A stretch of DNA of 64,000 nt from Psychroserpens algicola. Its GTDB lineage: Bacteria; Bacteroidota; Bacteroidia; Flavobacteriales; Flavobacteriaceae. A program made the translations under genes and the position numbers. The notes under the pieces are model-generated. The model was given only the letters and a program-made list of their open reading frames with translations. It was not told the DNA's origin and did not search any database. The stretch spans positions 1,240,001 to 1,304,000 of the forward strand of contig NZ_JACNMJ010000001.1 of assembly GCF_014526325.1 (NCBI RefSeq), in the 5' to 3' direction. Positions within the stretch are counted from its first letter, which is position 1. Each line of letters starts with the position of its first letter. Below, piece after piece: positions 8,693 through 15,452 of this stretch.

Positions 8693-8739
8693 TAAATATC
8701 CATATTAAAGCATATGAAGTCAATAGGTATATTTACCTG
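8693..8739 (-). promoter_or_regulatory. Operator plus promoter of unit B, with compensatory half-site changes
   Basis: The operator at 8724-8739 reads TAGGTATATTTACCTG. It differs from TACGTAGTTCTACGTA but keeps the dyad: AGGTA and TACCT are still complementary with the same 4-nt centre. TTG (8721-8723, minus strand), a 20-nt spacer and GATATTTA (8693-8700) follow exactly as in the other units. Symmetric change of both half-sites suggests selection on protein binding. Confidence 0.6.
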
Positions 8740-8745
8740 TTTTTC

Positions 8746-8815
8746 AAAAAAAAACTCTGAATCGTTTTAACAATTCAGAGTTTTGTGATTTAATTCTCCC
8801 TATAAGAATTAATAG
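8746..8815 (-). ncRNA. Predicted short transcript A of the regulated array
   Basis: About 70 nt from CTATTAAT (8808-8815, 6 nt after the -7 box) to the T-run of a terminator with stem AACTCTGAAT / ATTCAGAGTT (8753-8782). The 5' part reads CTATTAATTCTTATAGGGAG. ATTCT and AGAAT around GGG can form a small hairpin that would expose the purine-rich part. Best read as a small regulatory RNA; a coding role is not supported. Confidence 0.55.
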
Positions 8816-8821
8816 CTGACA

Positions 8822-8868
8822 CAAATATCAGCATTAAAAAAAGGGAAGTCAATACGTAGTTCTACGTA
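8822..8868 (-). promoter_or_regulatory. Operator plus promoter of unit A, overlapping the regulator's stop codon
   Basis: Palindrome TACGTAGTTCTACGTA at 8853-8868 contains the TAG stop codon (8862-8864) of the response-regulator gene. TTG (8850-8852), a 20-nt spacer and GATATTTG (8822-8829) follow on the minus strand. The operator is therefore read both as the end of the regulator gene and as a binding site. Confidence 0.7.
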
Positions 8869-9497
8869 TATTTTGATAAAAATTCTTCATATTCTTTTGC
8901 ATATAATACAATACTATTGGCTTTTGATTCTAGTTTTAGCTTTGTACGTATATGACTTTTATGTTTTTCTACTGTGCGATCTGAGATAAATAAGTCCTTT
9001 CCAATCTCTTTTGCAGTTTTATTCAACGCTATAAGTTTCAGTACTTTCATTTCGGTATCTGTAAGCGTTTTTAATTCGTCTGGCGTTTCAGTTATTTCGA
9101 GATACTCTATAAGTTCTGGACTAAAATAAGATCGCTCTTCTAGTACAGAAGCAATACAATTTTCTATTTCAGCGATAGCAAATTCCTTAAGAATGTATCC
9201 GTAGATACCAAGAGATTTGGCTTTATTATAGATGTCTTCACTTTTTTCAAAAGTGATGATTATAATTTTTGTTTTTAAACCTATTGTTTTACATTTTTCA
9301 GCAACCTGTAAACCTGTTAGTATAGGCATCTGAATGTCTAAAATAGCAATATCAGGCTTATGGGCATTTATGAGCGTAAACGCTTCCTTTCCGTTTTTTG
9401 CACTAGCAATAACATTAAAATGTTTTTCAAGAAGAAAGTCATTAAGACCTTTAAGAATGAGTGGATGATCGTCTGCTATGATAATTGACGTCGACAT
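8862..9497 (-). CDS. NarL/FixJ-family response regulator (REC-LuxR HTH)
   Basis: A 211-aa response regulator. The receiver domain (1-120) has acidic residues D9 and D10, phospho-acceptor D54 in AILDIQMP, T82 and K104. The C-terminal LuxR-type helix-turn-helix (about 145-205) contains LTDTEMKVLKLIALNKTAKE and ISDRTVEKHKSHIRTKL, the second being the recognition helix. No histidine kinase is adjacent. It lies 53 bp after an aspartyl protease gene on the same strand, so they may be co-transcribed. Four copies of a 16-bp palindrome, the typical size of a LuxR-dimer site, follow directly downstream, the first overlapping this gene's stop codon. I infer that this protein controls those promoters. 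Confidence 0.93.
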   Translation of the reverse strand: MSTSIIIADDHPLILKGLNDFLLEKHFNVIASAKNGKEAFTLINAHKPDIAILDIQMPILTGLQVAEKCKTIGLKTKIIIITFEKSEDIYNKAKSLGIYGYILKEFAIAEIENCIASVLEERSYFSPELIEYLEITETPDELKTLTDTEMKVLKLIALNKTAKEIGKDLFISDRTVEKHKSHIRTKLKLESKANSIVLYAKEYEEFLSKYT

Positions 9498-9550
9498 AGG
9501 GCTGTTATTGTGAGGGATTTTATATAAAGATAATGAGATTTTATCTTTTC

Positions 9551-9991
9551 TTATAATTTTAAGTACAAGTATTTTTTTTCATAATCTATTATAGCCTTCG
9601 ATTTTTTTAAAATATCAGCACCAATTATTCCATCTACAGGCTGTGCATTATGCGTTGTAAGCGCTGTGTTGACGTGTGTAAGATTGAACAAGATTAAAGC
9701 GACTTTCTCTTTTTTCCATTTGCCAATTTTAAGAGTGTTCTTTTTTGACACCTGAGTGAGCATATCAGTCGCTCCAGCACCAGCAGCCTTGACCTCAGAG
9801 TCTTTTGCAATCAAATTAAAAGTCTCAATGGCATCAAAACCTACACAAGAATTTGAGGCTCCTGTATCTAAAATGAACAGACCTGTAACACCATTAATCT
9901 TTGCCTTGATTTCAAAATGATTGGTTTTAGTGAGTTTTAATTTCACTTTAGTATAACCTTTATCTAACAAATAGTCTTTTAGCGTTTCCAT
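9551..9991 (-). CDS. Retropepsin-like aspartyl protease
   Basis: A 146-aa protein starting METLKDYLLDKGY. The active-site motif LDTGASNS (D42-T-G) and the later DGIIGADIL, a counterpart of the second conserved loop, identify a retropepsin-like fold. A single copy of the motif means it must act as a homodimer. No signal peptide is present, so it is probably cytoplasmic. An upstream in-frame ATG at 10027 is rejected because a -7 box (TATATTTG, minus strand, 10008-10015) lies between it and the ATG at 9991. The response-regulator gene follows 53 bp downstream. The substrate is unknown. Confidence 0.85.
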   Translation of the reverse strand: METLKDYLLDKGYTKVKLKLTKTNHFEIKAKINGVTGLFILDTGASNSCVGFDAIETFNLIAKDSEVKAAGAGATDMLTQVSKKNTLKIGKWKKEKVALILFNLTHVNTALTTHNAQPVDGIIGADILKKSKAIIDYEKKYLYLKL

Positions 9992-10007
9992 TGCTGCAAT
10001 TTTAAAG

Positions 10008-10015
10008 CAAATATA
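10008..10015 (-). promoter_or_regulatory. -7 box of the aspartyl protease gene
   Basis: TATATTTG on the minus strand, 16 nt upstream of the ATG at 9991; it fixes the start of the protease gene. Confidence 0.5.
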
Positions 10016-10056
10016 ATAGGAATGCATTTACCTACGGAAATTATTATTTATTCATT

Positions 10057-10064
10057 TATTTTTG
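10057..10064 (+). promoter_or_regulatory. -7 box of tatD-like gene, near-leaderless
   Basis: TATTTTTG followed by CAAA and the ATG at 10069. Only 4 nt separate box and start codon. Confidence 0.55.
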
Positions 10065-10068
10065 CAAA

Positions 10069-10836
10069 ATGATAATTACAGACACACATACACATTTATA
10101 TAGTGATGCTTTTGATGAGGATCGACACGATATGATACAACGTGCTATGGCACAAAACGTAACGCGCTTTTTTATTCCAGCTATAGATTCGGGATATACC
10201 GATGCAATGTTACAGCTTGAGTCTGATTTTCCTGAGCATGTGTTTTTAATGATGGGTTTGCATCCTACATCAGTAAAAGCTAATTATAAGGAAGAGCTAA
10301 AGCATGTTGAAGCCATGTTAGCCAAGCGTCATTTTTATGCGGTTGGTGAAATTGGAATCGACTTGTATTGGGACACATCAACACTAGAGATTCAAAAAGA
10401 TGCATTTAAGCAACAAATTAATTTAGCAAAGCACTATGGTTTGCCTATAGTTATTCATTGTAGAGAAGCTTTTGATGAGATTTTTGACGTCTTAGAGGAA
10501 GTGAAAGATGATAAACTTTTTGGGATTTTTCATTGTTTCACAGGAACGCTTGAGCAAGCACATCAAGCCATATCCTATAATATGAAATTAGGTATTGGAG
10601 GTGTGGCGACTTTTAAAAATGGAAAGATTGATCAGTTTTTAAATAACATTGATTTAAAACATATTGTTTTAGAAACAGATTCGCCTTATCTGGCTCCAAA
10701 ACCCTTCAGAGGGAAGCGAAACGAAAGTGCTTACATCACTAAAGTTTTAGAGAAATTAAGTGAAATTTATACTGTTTCCGAAGAAAAAATTGCCGAAATT
10801 ACAACTCAAAATTCCAAAGAAATATTCGGAATATAA
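10069..10836 (+). CDS. TatD-family metal-dependent hydrolase (DNase)
   Basis: A 255-aa TIM-barrel hydrolase. The metal ligands of the TatD family are visible in order: DTHTHLYSD at the N-terminus, GLHPTSV (near 64), GEIGIDLYWD (near 95), VIHCREAF (near 128), HCFTGT (near 154) and ETDSPYLAP (near 204). Members are metal-dependent 3'-5' exonucleases acting on DNA or RNA, or deacylases. It is followed 2 bp later by an asparaginase gene, so the two form an operon. Family certain; exact substrate not. Confidence 0.93.
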   Translation: MIITDTHTHLYSDAFDEDRHDMIQRAMAQNVTRFFIPAIDSGYTDAMLQLESDFPEHVFLMMGLHPTSVKANYKEELKHVEAMLAKRHFYAVGEIGIDLYWDTSTLEIQKDAFKQQINLAKHYGLPIVIHCREAFDEIFDVLEEVKDDKLFGIFHCFTGTLEQAHQAISYNMKLGIGGVATFKNGKIDQFLNNIDLKHIVLETDSPYLAPKPFRGKRNESAYITKVLEKLSEIYTVSEEKIAEITTQNSKEIFGI

Positions 10837-10838
10837 AT

Positions 10839-11870
10839 ATGTCTACAAATCAGCCTAACATATTATTAGTTTACACAGGAGGAACCATTGGAATGATTAA
10901 GCATCCTGAAACAGGAGCGCTCAAATCGTTTGATTTTAAAAATTTACTAAAAAACATTCCGGAGCTTAAGTTGTTAGATTGCAATATTGACGCCGTATCA
11001 TTTGAAGAGCCAATAGACTCAAGTAATATGAATGTCACCTATTGGGTTCAAATTGCTGAAATCATTGAAGACAACTATGACGCTTTTGATGGCTTTGTGG
11101 TATTGCATGGTAGTGATACTATGAGCTATTCGGCTTCAGCATTAAGTTTTATGTTTGAGAATTTAGCAAAGCCTATCATTTTTACGGGCTCACAATTACC
11201 AATTGGAGACTTAAGAACCGATGCTAAAGAAAACCTGATTACTTCCATACAAATGGCATCTTTACAAAAGAGAGGTGTTCCTGTGATTAGAGAAGTAGGG
11301 TTGTACTTTGAATATAAATTATATCGCGGAAATCGAACGACAAAAATAAATGCAGAACATTTTGAAGCATTTGAGTCTATGAACTACCCTCACTTAGCAG
11401 AATCAGGTGTGCATTTAAAGGTATCCTATGAAGATTTGTTTAAACCTAATGTTCGAAGAAAATTAGTGGTTCATAAACAATTTGAAACGGATATACTATT
11501 GGTAAAGCTATTTCCAGGGATATCAGAATCGGTTTTAACTCCGTTATTCAATCTCACACATATAAAAGGTATAGTGCTTGAAACTTATGGCGCAGGAAAC
11601 ACGTCAACAGCGTCCTGGTTCATCACCTTATTAAAAGAAACGATTAAAAGAGGTGTTCCAATTGTAAATATTACCCAATGTGCTGGAGGTAGTGTGAATA
11701 TGGGACAATATGAGACTAGCACACAATTAAAATCGATTGGTGTCATTTCTGGAAACGACATCACAACAGAAGCAGCTCTTGCTAAAATGATGTTTATGCT
11801 GGGAGAAAAAGTATCTCTTAAAACGTTTAAAACTATTTTTGAAACACCACTTAGAGGTGAAATGTCTTAA
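10839..11870 (+). CDS. ansA: Type I (cytoplasmic) L-asparaginase
   Basis: A 343-aa asparaginase of the bacterial type I family that hydrolyses asparagine to aspartate and ammonia. The first catalytic Thr is in LVYTGGTIGM near residue 14. The second cluster is LHGSDTMSYSASAL near 89, with GSDTM, and the Lys of RTDAKENLITS lies near 127. No signal peptide, which fits the cytoplasmic enzyme. It follows the tatD-like gene by 2 bp and precedes tRNA-Ser by 59 bp. Confidence 0.92.
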   Translation: MSTNQPNILLVYTGGTIGMIKHPETGALKSFDFKNLLKNIPELKLLDCNIDAVSFEEPIDSSNMNVTYWVQIAEIIEDNYDAFDGFVVLHGSDTMSYSASALSFMFENLAKPIIFTGSQLPIGDLRTDAKENLITSIQMASLQKRGVPVIREVGLYFEYKLYRGNRTTKINAEHFEAFESMNYPHLAESGVHLKVSYEDLFKPNVRRKLVVHKQFETDILLVKLFPGISESVLTPLFNLTHIKGIVLETYGAGNTSTASWFITLLKETIKRGVPIVNITQCAGGSVNMGQYETSTQLKSIGVISGNDITTEAALAKMMFMLGEKVSLKTFKTIFETPLRGEMS

Positions 11871-11929
11871 AAAATAAGATCAAAGTTTTTTAAATATAAT
11901 TTGAGTTGTATGTTTGCATGCTCAAAACT

Positions 11930-12017
11930 AGAGAGGTGGCCGAGTGGTCGAAGGCGCACGCCTGGAAAGTGTGTATACTCCAAAAGGGTATCGAGGGTTC
12001 GAATCCCTTCCTCTCTG
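11930..12017 (+). tRNA. tRNA-Ser (anticodon GGA)
   Basis: The acceptor stem pairs AGAGAGG (11930-11936) with CCTCTCT (12010-12016), with discriminator G12017. The anticodon stem CACGC/GTGTG encloses loop CTGGAAA, giving anticodon GGA, which reads UCC and UCU. A long variable arm (GTATACTCCAAAAGGGTATC) identifies a class II tRNA, and the T-loop GGTTCGAATCC is intact. The CCA end is not encoded. Confidence 0.97.
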
Positions 12018-12023
12018 CGAATA

Positions 12024-12086
12024 CATGAAAACACCCAAATAAATTTGTCGAAGCTTGCTTCAGTAAATTTATTTGGGTGTTTTCAT
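12024..12086 (+). terminator. Long perfect hairpin after tRNA-Ser
   Basis: A 22-bp inverted repeat: the left arm begins ATGAAAACACCC at 12024 and the right arm ends GGGTGTTTTCAT at 12086. The loop carries GAAGCTTGCTTC. It is placed to terminate or process the tRNA transcript. The right arm, but not the left, is copied in every 117-bp unit that follows. Confidence 0.7.
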
Positions 12087-12650
12087 AAGCAAACGGGAGT
12101 TTGCTAATAGCATGTATTACCAGCATAGCATATTGGGATCAGCGCAGCTCATCCCTTTAGATTATTGAAGCTTGCTTCAGTAAATTTATTTGGGTGTTTT
12201 CATAAGCAAACGGGAGTTTGCTAACAGCATGTATTGCCAGCATAGCATATTGGGATCAGCGCAGCTCATCCCTTTAGATTATCGAAGCTTGCTTCAGTAA
12301 ATTTATTTGGGTGTTTTCATAAGCAAACGGGAGTTTGCTAATAGCATGTATTACCAGCATAGCATATTGGGATCAGCGCAGCTCATCCCTTTAGATTATT
12401 GAAGCTTGCTTCAGTAAATTTATTTGGGTGTTTTCATAAGCAAACGGGAGTTTGCTAACAGCATGTATTGCCAGCATAGCATATTGGGATCAGCGCAGCT
12501 CATCCCTTTAGACTGTCGAAGCTTGCTTCAGTAAATTTATTTGGGTGTTTTCATAAGCAAACGGGAGTTTGCTAACAGCATGTATTACCAGCATAGCATA
12601 TTGGGATCAGCGCAGCTCATCCCTTTAGATTGTCGAAGCTTGCTTCAGTA
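12050..12650 (+). repeat. 117-bp tandem repeat, five units plus a partial sixth
   Basis: GAAGCTTGCTTCAG recurs at 12050, 12167, 12284, 12401, 12518 and 12635, so the period is exactly 117 bp. Units are almost identical. Units 1 and 3 share one set of variants (AATAGC, TTACC) and units 2 and 4 another (AACAGC, TTGCC), suggesting that a 234-bp dimer was duplicated. Each unit can fold into two hairpins: AGCAAAC-GGGA-GTTTGCT and GGGAT...ATCCC. No continuous reading frame runs through the array. Confidence 0.92.
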
Positions 12651-13000
12651 ATATAATTACTATTTAATCTACAATTTAAATAGTAATTCCTAAACAGCGT
12701 TTATCAAAAACGTATCGTTATATAGATTGTCGGTTGGTTGTTTAAAACGAGCTATAAGGAAAGAAATTTCTTTAAAAAAGAGGTTTTGTTACTTTTTATC
12801 TGCACTATTTTGTTAGAATTTGTAAGTTTTTTTCAAATCAGAACCATAAATCCAAAACATTTTATTTAAATTCGTCATCATAAAATATCAAATTGAGAGA
12901 AACAACGTTAAACCTCACGACTCAATTGGTGTTTTTATTTTTTAATTACAATTTTTTTATATCTTTAACACTTTAGCTAATAAAATTAAGAACAAGAACG
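12651..13000. other. Intergenic region upstream of exbB
   Basis: This 350-bp AT-rich gap holds a hairpin with 13-bp arms (AATTACTATTTAA 12655-12667 and its complement 12676-12688) directly after the repeat array; it lacks a T-run. The remainder must include the exbB promoter, but no clear -33/-7 pair was found. No coding frame is seen. Confidence 0.5.
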
Positions 13001-13771
13001 ATGAAAAGACTATTTTCTATCTTAGCCATAGCATGTATCATGGCTTTCGGTACTGTTAATGCAAGTACAAATGCTTACACAGTAGAAGCTGCAACTACAG
13101 CAGTTGCCACATCATTTCAAGAAGAACCAGCAGCAGCTGAAAAATCTTTTACTCAAAAAGTAAAAGAACGTTTTATTGAAGGTGGTCCATTCTTTATGGG
13201 AATTGTATTGCTATGTTTAATTCTTGGATTAGCTATTGCTATCGAAAGAATTATCTATTTAAATCTTGCAACGACAAATTCAAAGAAATTAACAGCAAAT
13301 GTAGAAGATGCACTTAATTCTGGTGGAATTGAAGCTGCAAAAGAAGTTTGTAGAAATACAAAAGGTCCTGTTGCATCTATCTTTTATCAAGGATTAGATA
13401 GAGCCGATGAAGATATTGATGCTGCTGAAAAAGCTGTTGTAGCTTATGGTGGTGTTCAAATGGGACAATTAGAAAAGAATGTATCTTGGATATCATTATT
13501 CATCGCTTTAGCACCAATGCTTGGTTTCATGGGAACTGTACTTGGTATGATTGATGCCTTTGATAAAATTGAAGCTGCAGGTGATATGAACCCTTCTTTA
13601 GTAGCGGGTGGTATTAAAGTAGCCTTATTAACAACGGTATTTGGTCTAATTGTTGCTATTATATTACAAATCTTTTACAATTACATTATATCAAAAATTG
13701 ATAGCATCGTTAACGATATGGAAGATGCGTCTATCTCACTAATGGATTTATTAGTTAGACACAAGAAATAA
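13001..13771 (+). CDS. exbB: ExbB/TolQ/MotA-family proton channel protein
   Basis: A 256-aa inner-membrane protein. An extra N-terminal signal-like helix (1-22) precedes the three helices typical of ExbB/TolQ: GPFFMGIVLLCLILGLAIAI (about 62-82), then WISLFIALAPMLGFMGTVLG (about 160-185) and GIKVALLTTVFGLIVAII (about 200-220). The last two carry the conserved Gly/Thr-rich channel motifs. With ExbD it converts proton motive force into work on the outer membrane. It starts a four-gene cluster with two exbD genes. The extended N-terminus is common in Bacteroidota versions. Confidence 0.92.
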   Translation: MKRLFSILAIACIMAFGTVNASTNAYTVEAATTAVATSFQEEPAAAEKSFTQKVKERFIEGGPFFMGIVLLCLILGLAIAIERIIYLNLATTNSKKLTANVEDALNSGGIEAAKEVCRNTKGPVASIFYQGLDRADEDIDAAEKAVVAYGGVQMGQLEKNVSWISLFIALAPMLGFMGTVLGMIDAFDKIEAAGDMNPSLVAGGIKVALLTTVFGLIVAIILQIFYNYIISKIDSIVNDMEDASISLMDLLVRHKK

Positions 13772-13798
13772 TAAACCAATTATTAAATCAAACATAAC

Positions 13799-14242
13799 AT
13801 GAATATTCAAAAAATAATCAAAATTGTTGCTTTAGTAATCGGTCTAATTGCAGTATTCTTTTTAGTAAGAATAATGATGATAGGAGATGAAGCAATCGAG
13901 GCTGATCCAGCTAACCAAGGTATATTATCTGGTTTTGCGAATTTGGCTTATGTTGTTTTAGCAATTGCAACGATATCTGCTGTTGTTTTTAGTTTGGTTA
14001 ACCTCGTTAGCCATCCTGATAAACTTAAAAAAGCATTAATGTCTTTAGGCGTTTTTGCTCTAGTTCTAGCAATCGCATGGTTTGCATCTTCAGGTGAAGA
14101 GCGACTATTAAGTGATGGTACAACGCTTTCAGAAGGAGGATCTCAATTGATTGAAGCAGGAATTAAAGCATTTTACATTTTAATTATGTTAGCAGCAGGC
14201 TTAATGTTGTTTTTCGGAGTTAAAAAGATGCTAAGTAAATAA
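13799..14242 (+). CDS. Integral membrane protein of the ExbB-ExbD cluster
   Basis: A 147-aa protein with four predicted membrane segments (about 7-27, 44-66, 78-95 and 124-142) and no recognised catalytic motif. It sits between exbB and exbD with gaps of 27 and 13 bp. From memory, a protein of this kind is regularly found at this position in Bacteroidota exb clusters. It may be an accessory part of the energy-transducing complex, an inference from position only. Confidence 0.75.
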   Translation: MNIQKIIKIVALVIGLIAVFFLVRIMMIGDEAIEADPANQGILSGFANLAYVVLAIATISAVVFSLVNLVSHPDKLKKALMSLGVFALVLAIAWFASSGEERLLSDGTTLSEGGSQLIEAGIKAFYILIMLAAGLMLFFGVKKMLSK

Positions 14243-14255
14243 TATATTATTAATT

Positions 14256-14864
14256 ATGGCAAAACGATCAGCACCAGAAGTTAATGCAGGATCTATGGCA
14301 GATATTGCATTCCTACTTCTTATATTTTTCTTAGTGACAACTACAATTCCTAAAGATTCAGGAATTAGTCGTAAGTTACCTCCAATGGAGCCACCTAATG
14401 ACGAAGACGTTATCATTAAGCAAAAAAATATTTTTACTGTTTTATTAAATGGTAAAGATCAGTTATTGGTAGAGGATGATCTGATGGAGTTAAAAGATTT
14501 GAGAAAAGCTGCTATCGAGTTTTTAGATAATGGTGGTGATGGTACATGTAACTATTGCAACGGAAGAAAAGATCCTAAGTCATCTGATAATCCTGATAAA
14601 GCTATCATCTCTCTTAAAAACGAAAGAGAAACATCTTATTCTGCATATATTTCAGTGCAAAATGAATTAGTAGCTGCCTATAATGATTTGCGTAATAAGA
14701 GAGCACTCCAAATCGGACCTCAAAGAGGATTCAGAGAAATGGACTTTGTATTGATGGAGAAAAATTATAAAGATCCAAAGTTCAATGGCGATAAGGACAA
14801 GTTAAAAGCTGTAATTGATCAAATTAGAGCCGAATATCCTGAAAAGCTTTCTGAAGTACAATAA
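14256..14864 (+). CDS. exbD: ExbD/TolR-family biopolymer transport protein, first copy
   Basis: A 202-aa protein with one N-terminal membrane helix (DIAFLLLIFFLVTTTI, about 16-31) containing the conserved proton-carrying Asp D16, then a periplasmic domain. It is longer than most ExbD proteins because of an insert with CNYCNGRKD (a CxxC motif, near residue 93) and a charged stretch. ExbB is two genes upstream and a second ExbD follows 17 bp downstream. The CxxC could form a disulfide or bind metal in the periplasm; that is speculation. Confidence 0.9.
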   Translation: MAKRSAPEVNAGSMADIAFLLLIFFLVTTTIPKDSGISRKLPPMEPPNDEDVIIKQKNIFTVLLNGKDQLLVEDDLMELKDLRKAAIEFLDNGGDGTCNYCNGRKDPKSSDNPDKAIISLKNERETSYSAYISVQNELVAAYNDLRNKRALQIGPQRGFREMDFVLMEKNYKDPKFNGDKDKLKAVIDQIRAEYPEKLSEVQ

Positions 14865-14881
14865 AAAAAACATTAAGAATT

Positions 14882-15355
14882 ATGTCTAAATTTAAAAGTA
14901 AAAAAGACAATGCTTTACCAGCTGTAAATACAGCATCTTTACCAGATATTGTTTTTATGCTATTGTTTTTCTTTATGGTAGTAACAGTTATGAGAGAAGA
15001 TACTCTTTTAATTGAAAACAGGTTACCTTTAGCCGATCAGGTTGAAAAACTAGAAAAGAAATATCCAATAAGTTATATCTACGCAGGTAAACCAGCTCGA
15101 GGTTATGAGAAATACGGAACCGAAGCTAGATTACAACTTAATGATAAATTTGCTGAAATAAGTGAAATTAAAGCTTTTATCAATGCCGAAAGAGCAGCAA
15201 TTAGAGAAGAACTTGTCGATTACTTGACCGTGTCTTTAAAAGTTGATAAGGAAGCTAATATGGGTATTGTTGGAGATATAAAAGAACAGCTTAGAGAAGC
15301 TAATGCGTTAAAAATTAATTATAGTGTAGGTACAGGTAGTGCACTCGATAATTAA
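14882..15355 (+). CDS. exbD: ExbD/TolR-family biopolymer transport protein, second copy
   Basis: A 157-aa protein with a single N-terminal helix (LPDIVFMLLFFFMVVTVM) carrying the conserved Asp D22, followed by a periplasmic domain. Two different ExbD proteins with one ExbB is a known arrangement in this phylum and suggests a mixed ExbD dimer in the complex. No TonB gene is in the window. A strong terminator lies 22 bp after the stop codon, ending the exb operon. Confidence 0.9.
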   Translation: MSKFKSKKDNALPAVNTASLPDIVFMLLFFFMVVTVMREDTLLIENRLPLADQVEKLEKKYPISYIYAGKPARGYEKYGTEARLQLNDKFAEISEIKAFINAERAAIREELVDYLTVSLKVDKEANMGIVGDIKEQLREANALKINYSVGTGSALDN

Positions 15356-15377
15356 TACTAACCATATGATTTATTTT

Positions 15378-15405
15378 AAAGCATCCAAATTTGGATGCTT
15401 TTTTT
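15378..15405 (+). terminator. Intrinsic terminator of the exb operon
   Basis: Perfect inverted repeat AAAGCATCCAAA / TTTGGATGCTTT followed by a T-run. Confidence 0.9.
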
Positions 15406-15440
15406 AGTTATGAGCTGAAATTTTCTTTAAACTATTGAGT

Positions 15441-15448
15441 TATATTTG
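15441..15448 (+). promoter_or_regulatory. -7 box of the PorT-like gene, near-leaderless
   Basis: TATATTTG ends 4 nt before the ATG at 15453 and shows that the gene is transcribed separately from the exb operon. It excludes an upstream in-frame start at 15435. Confidence 0.55.
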
Positions 15449-15452
15449 TGAT

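Noticed and set aside
8530-8852. Hydrophobic mini-frames starting with TTG in units A and C of the array
   Set aside because: The TTG is the -33 element of the promoter and would lie upstream of the predicted RNA start; the hydrophobic look follows from T-rich sequence.
11890-12126. Reading frames running through tRNA-Ser and its flank on both strands (67-78 codons)
   Set aside because: They overlap a perfect tRNA gene and repeat DNA and have no coding character.
12050-12650. The 117-bp tandem array as a CRISPR array
   Set aside because: There are no unique spacers; the whole unit repeats, the period is far too long, and no cas genes are present.
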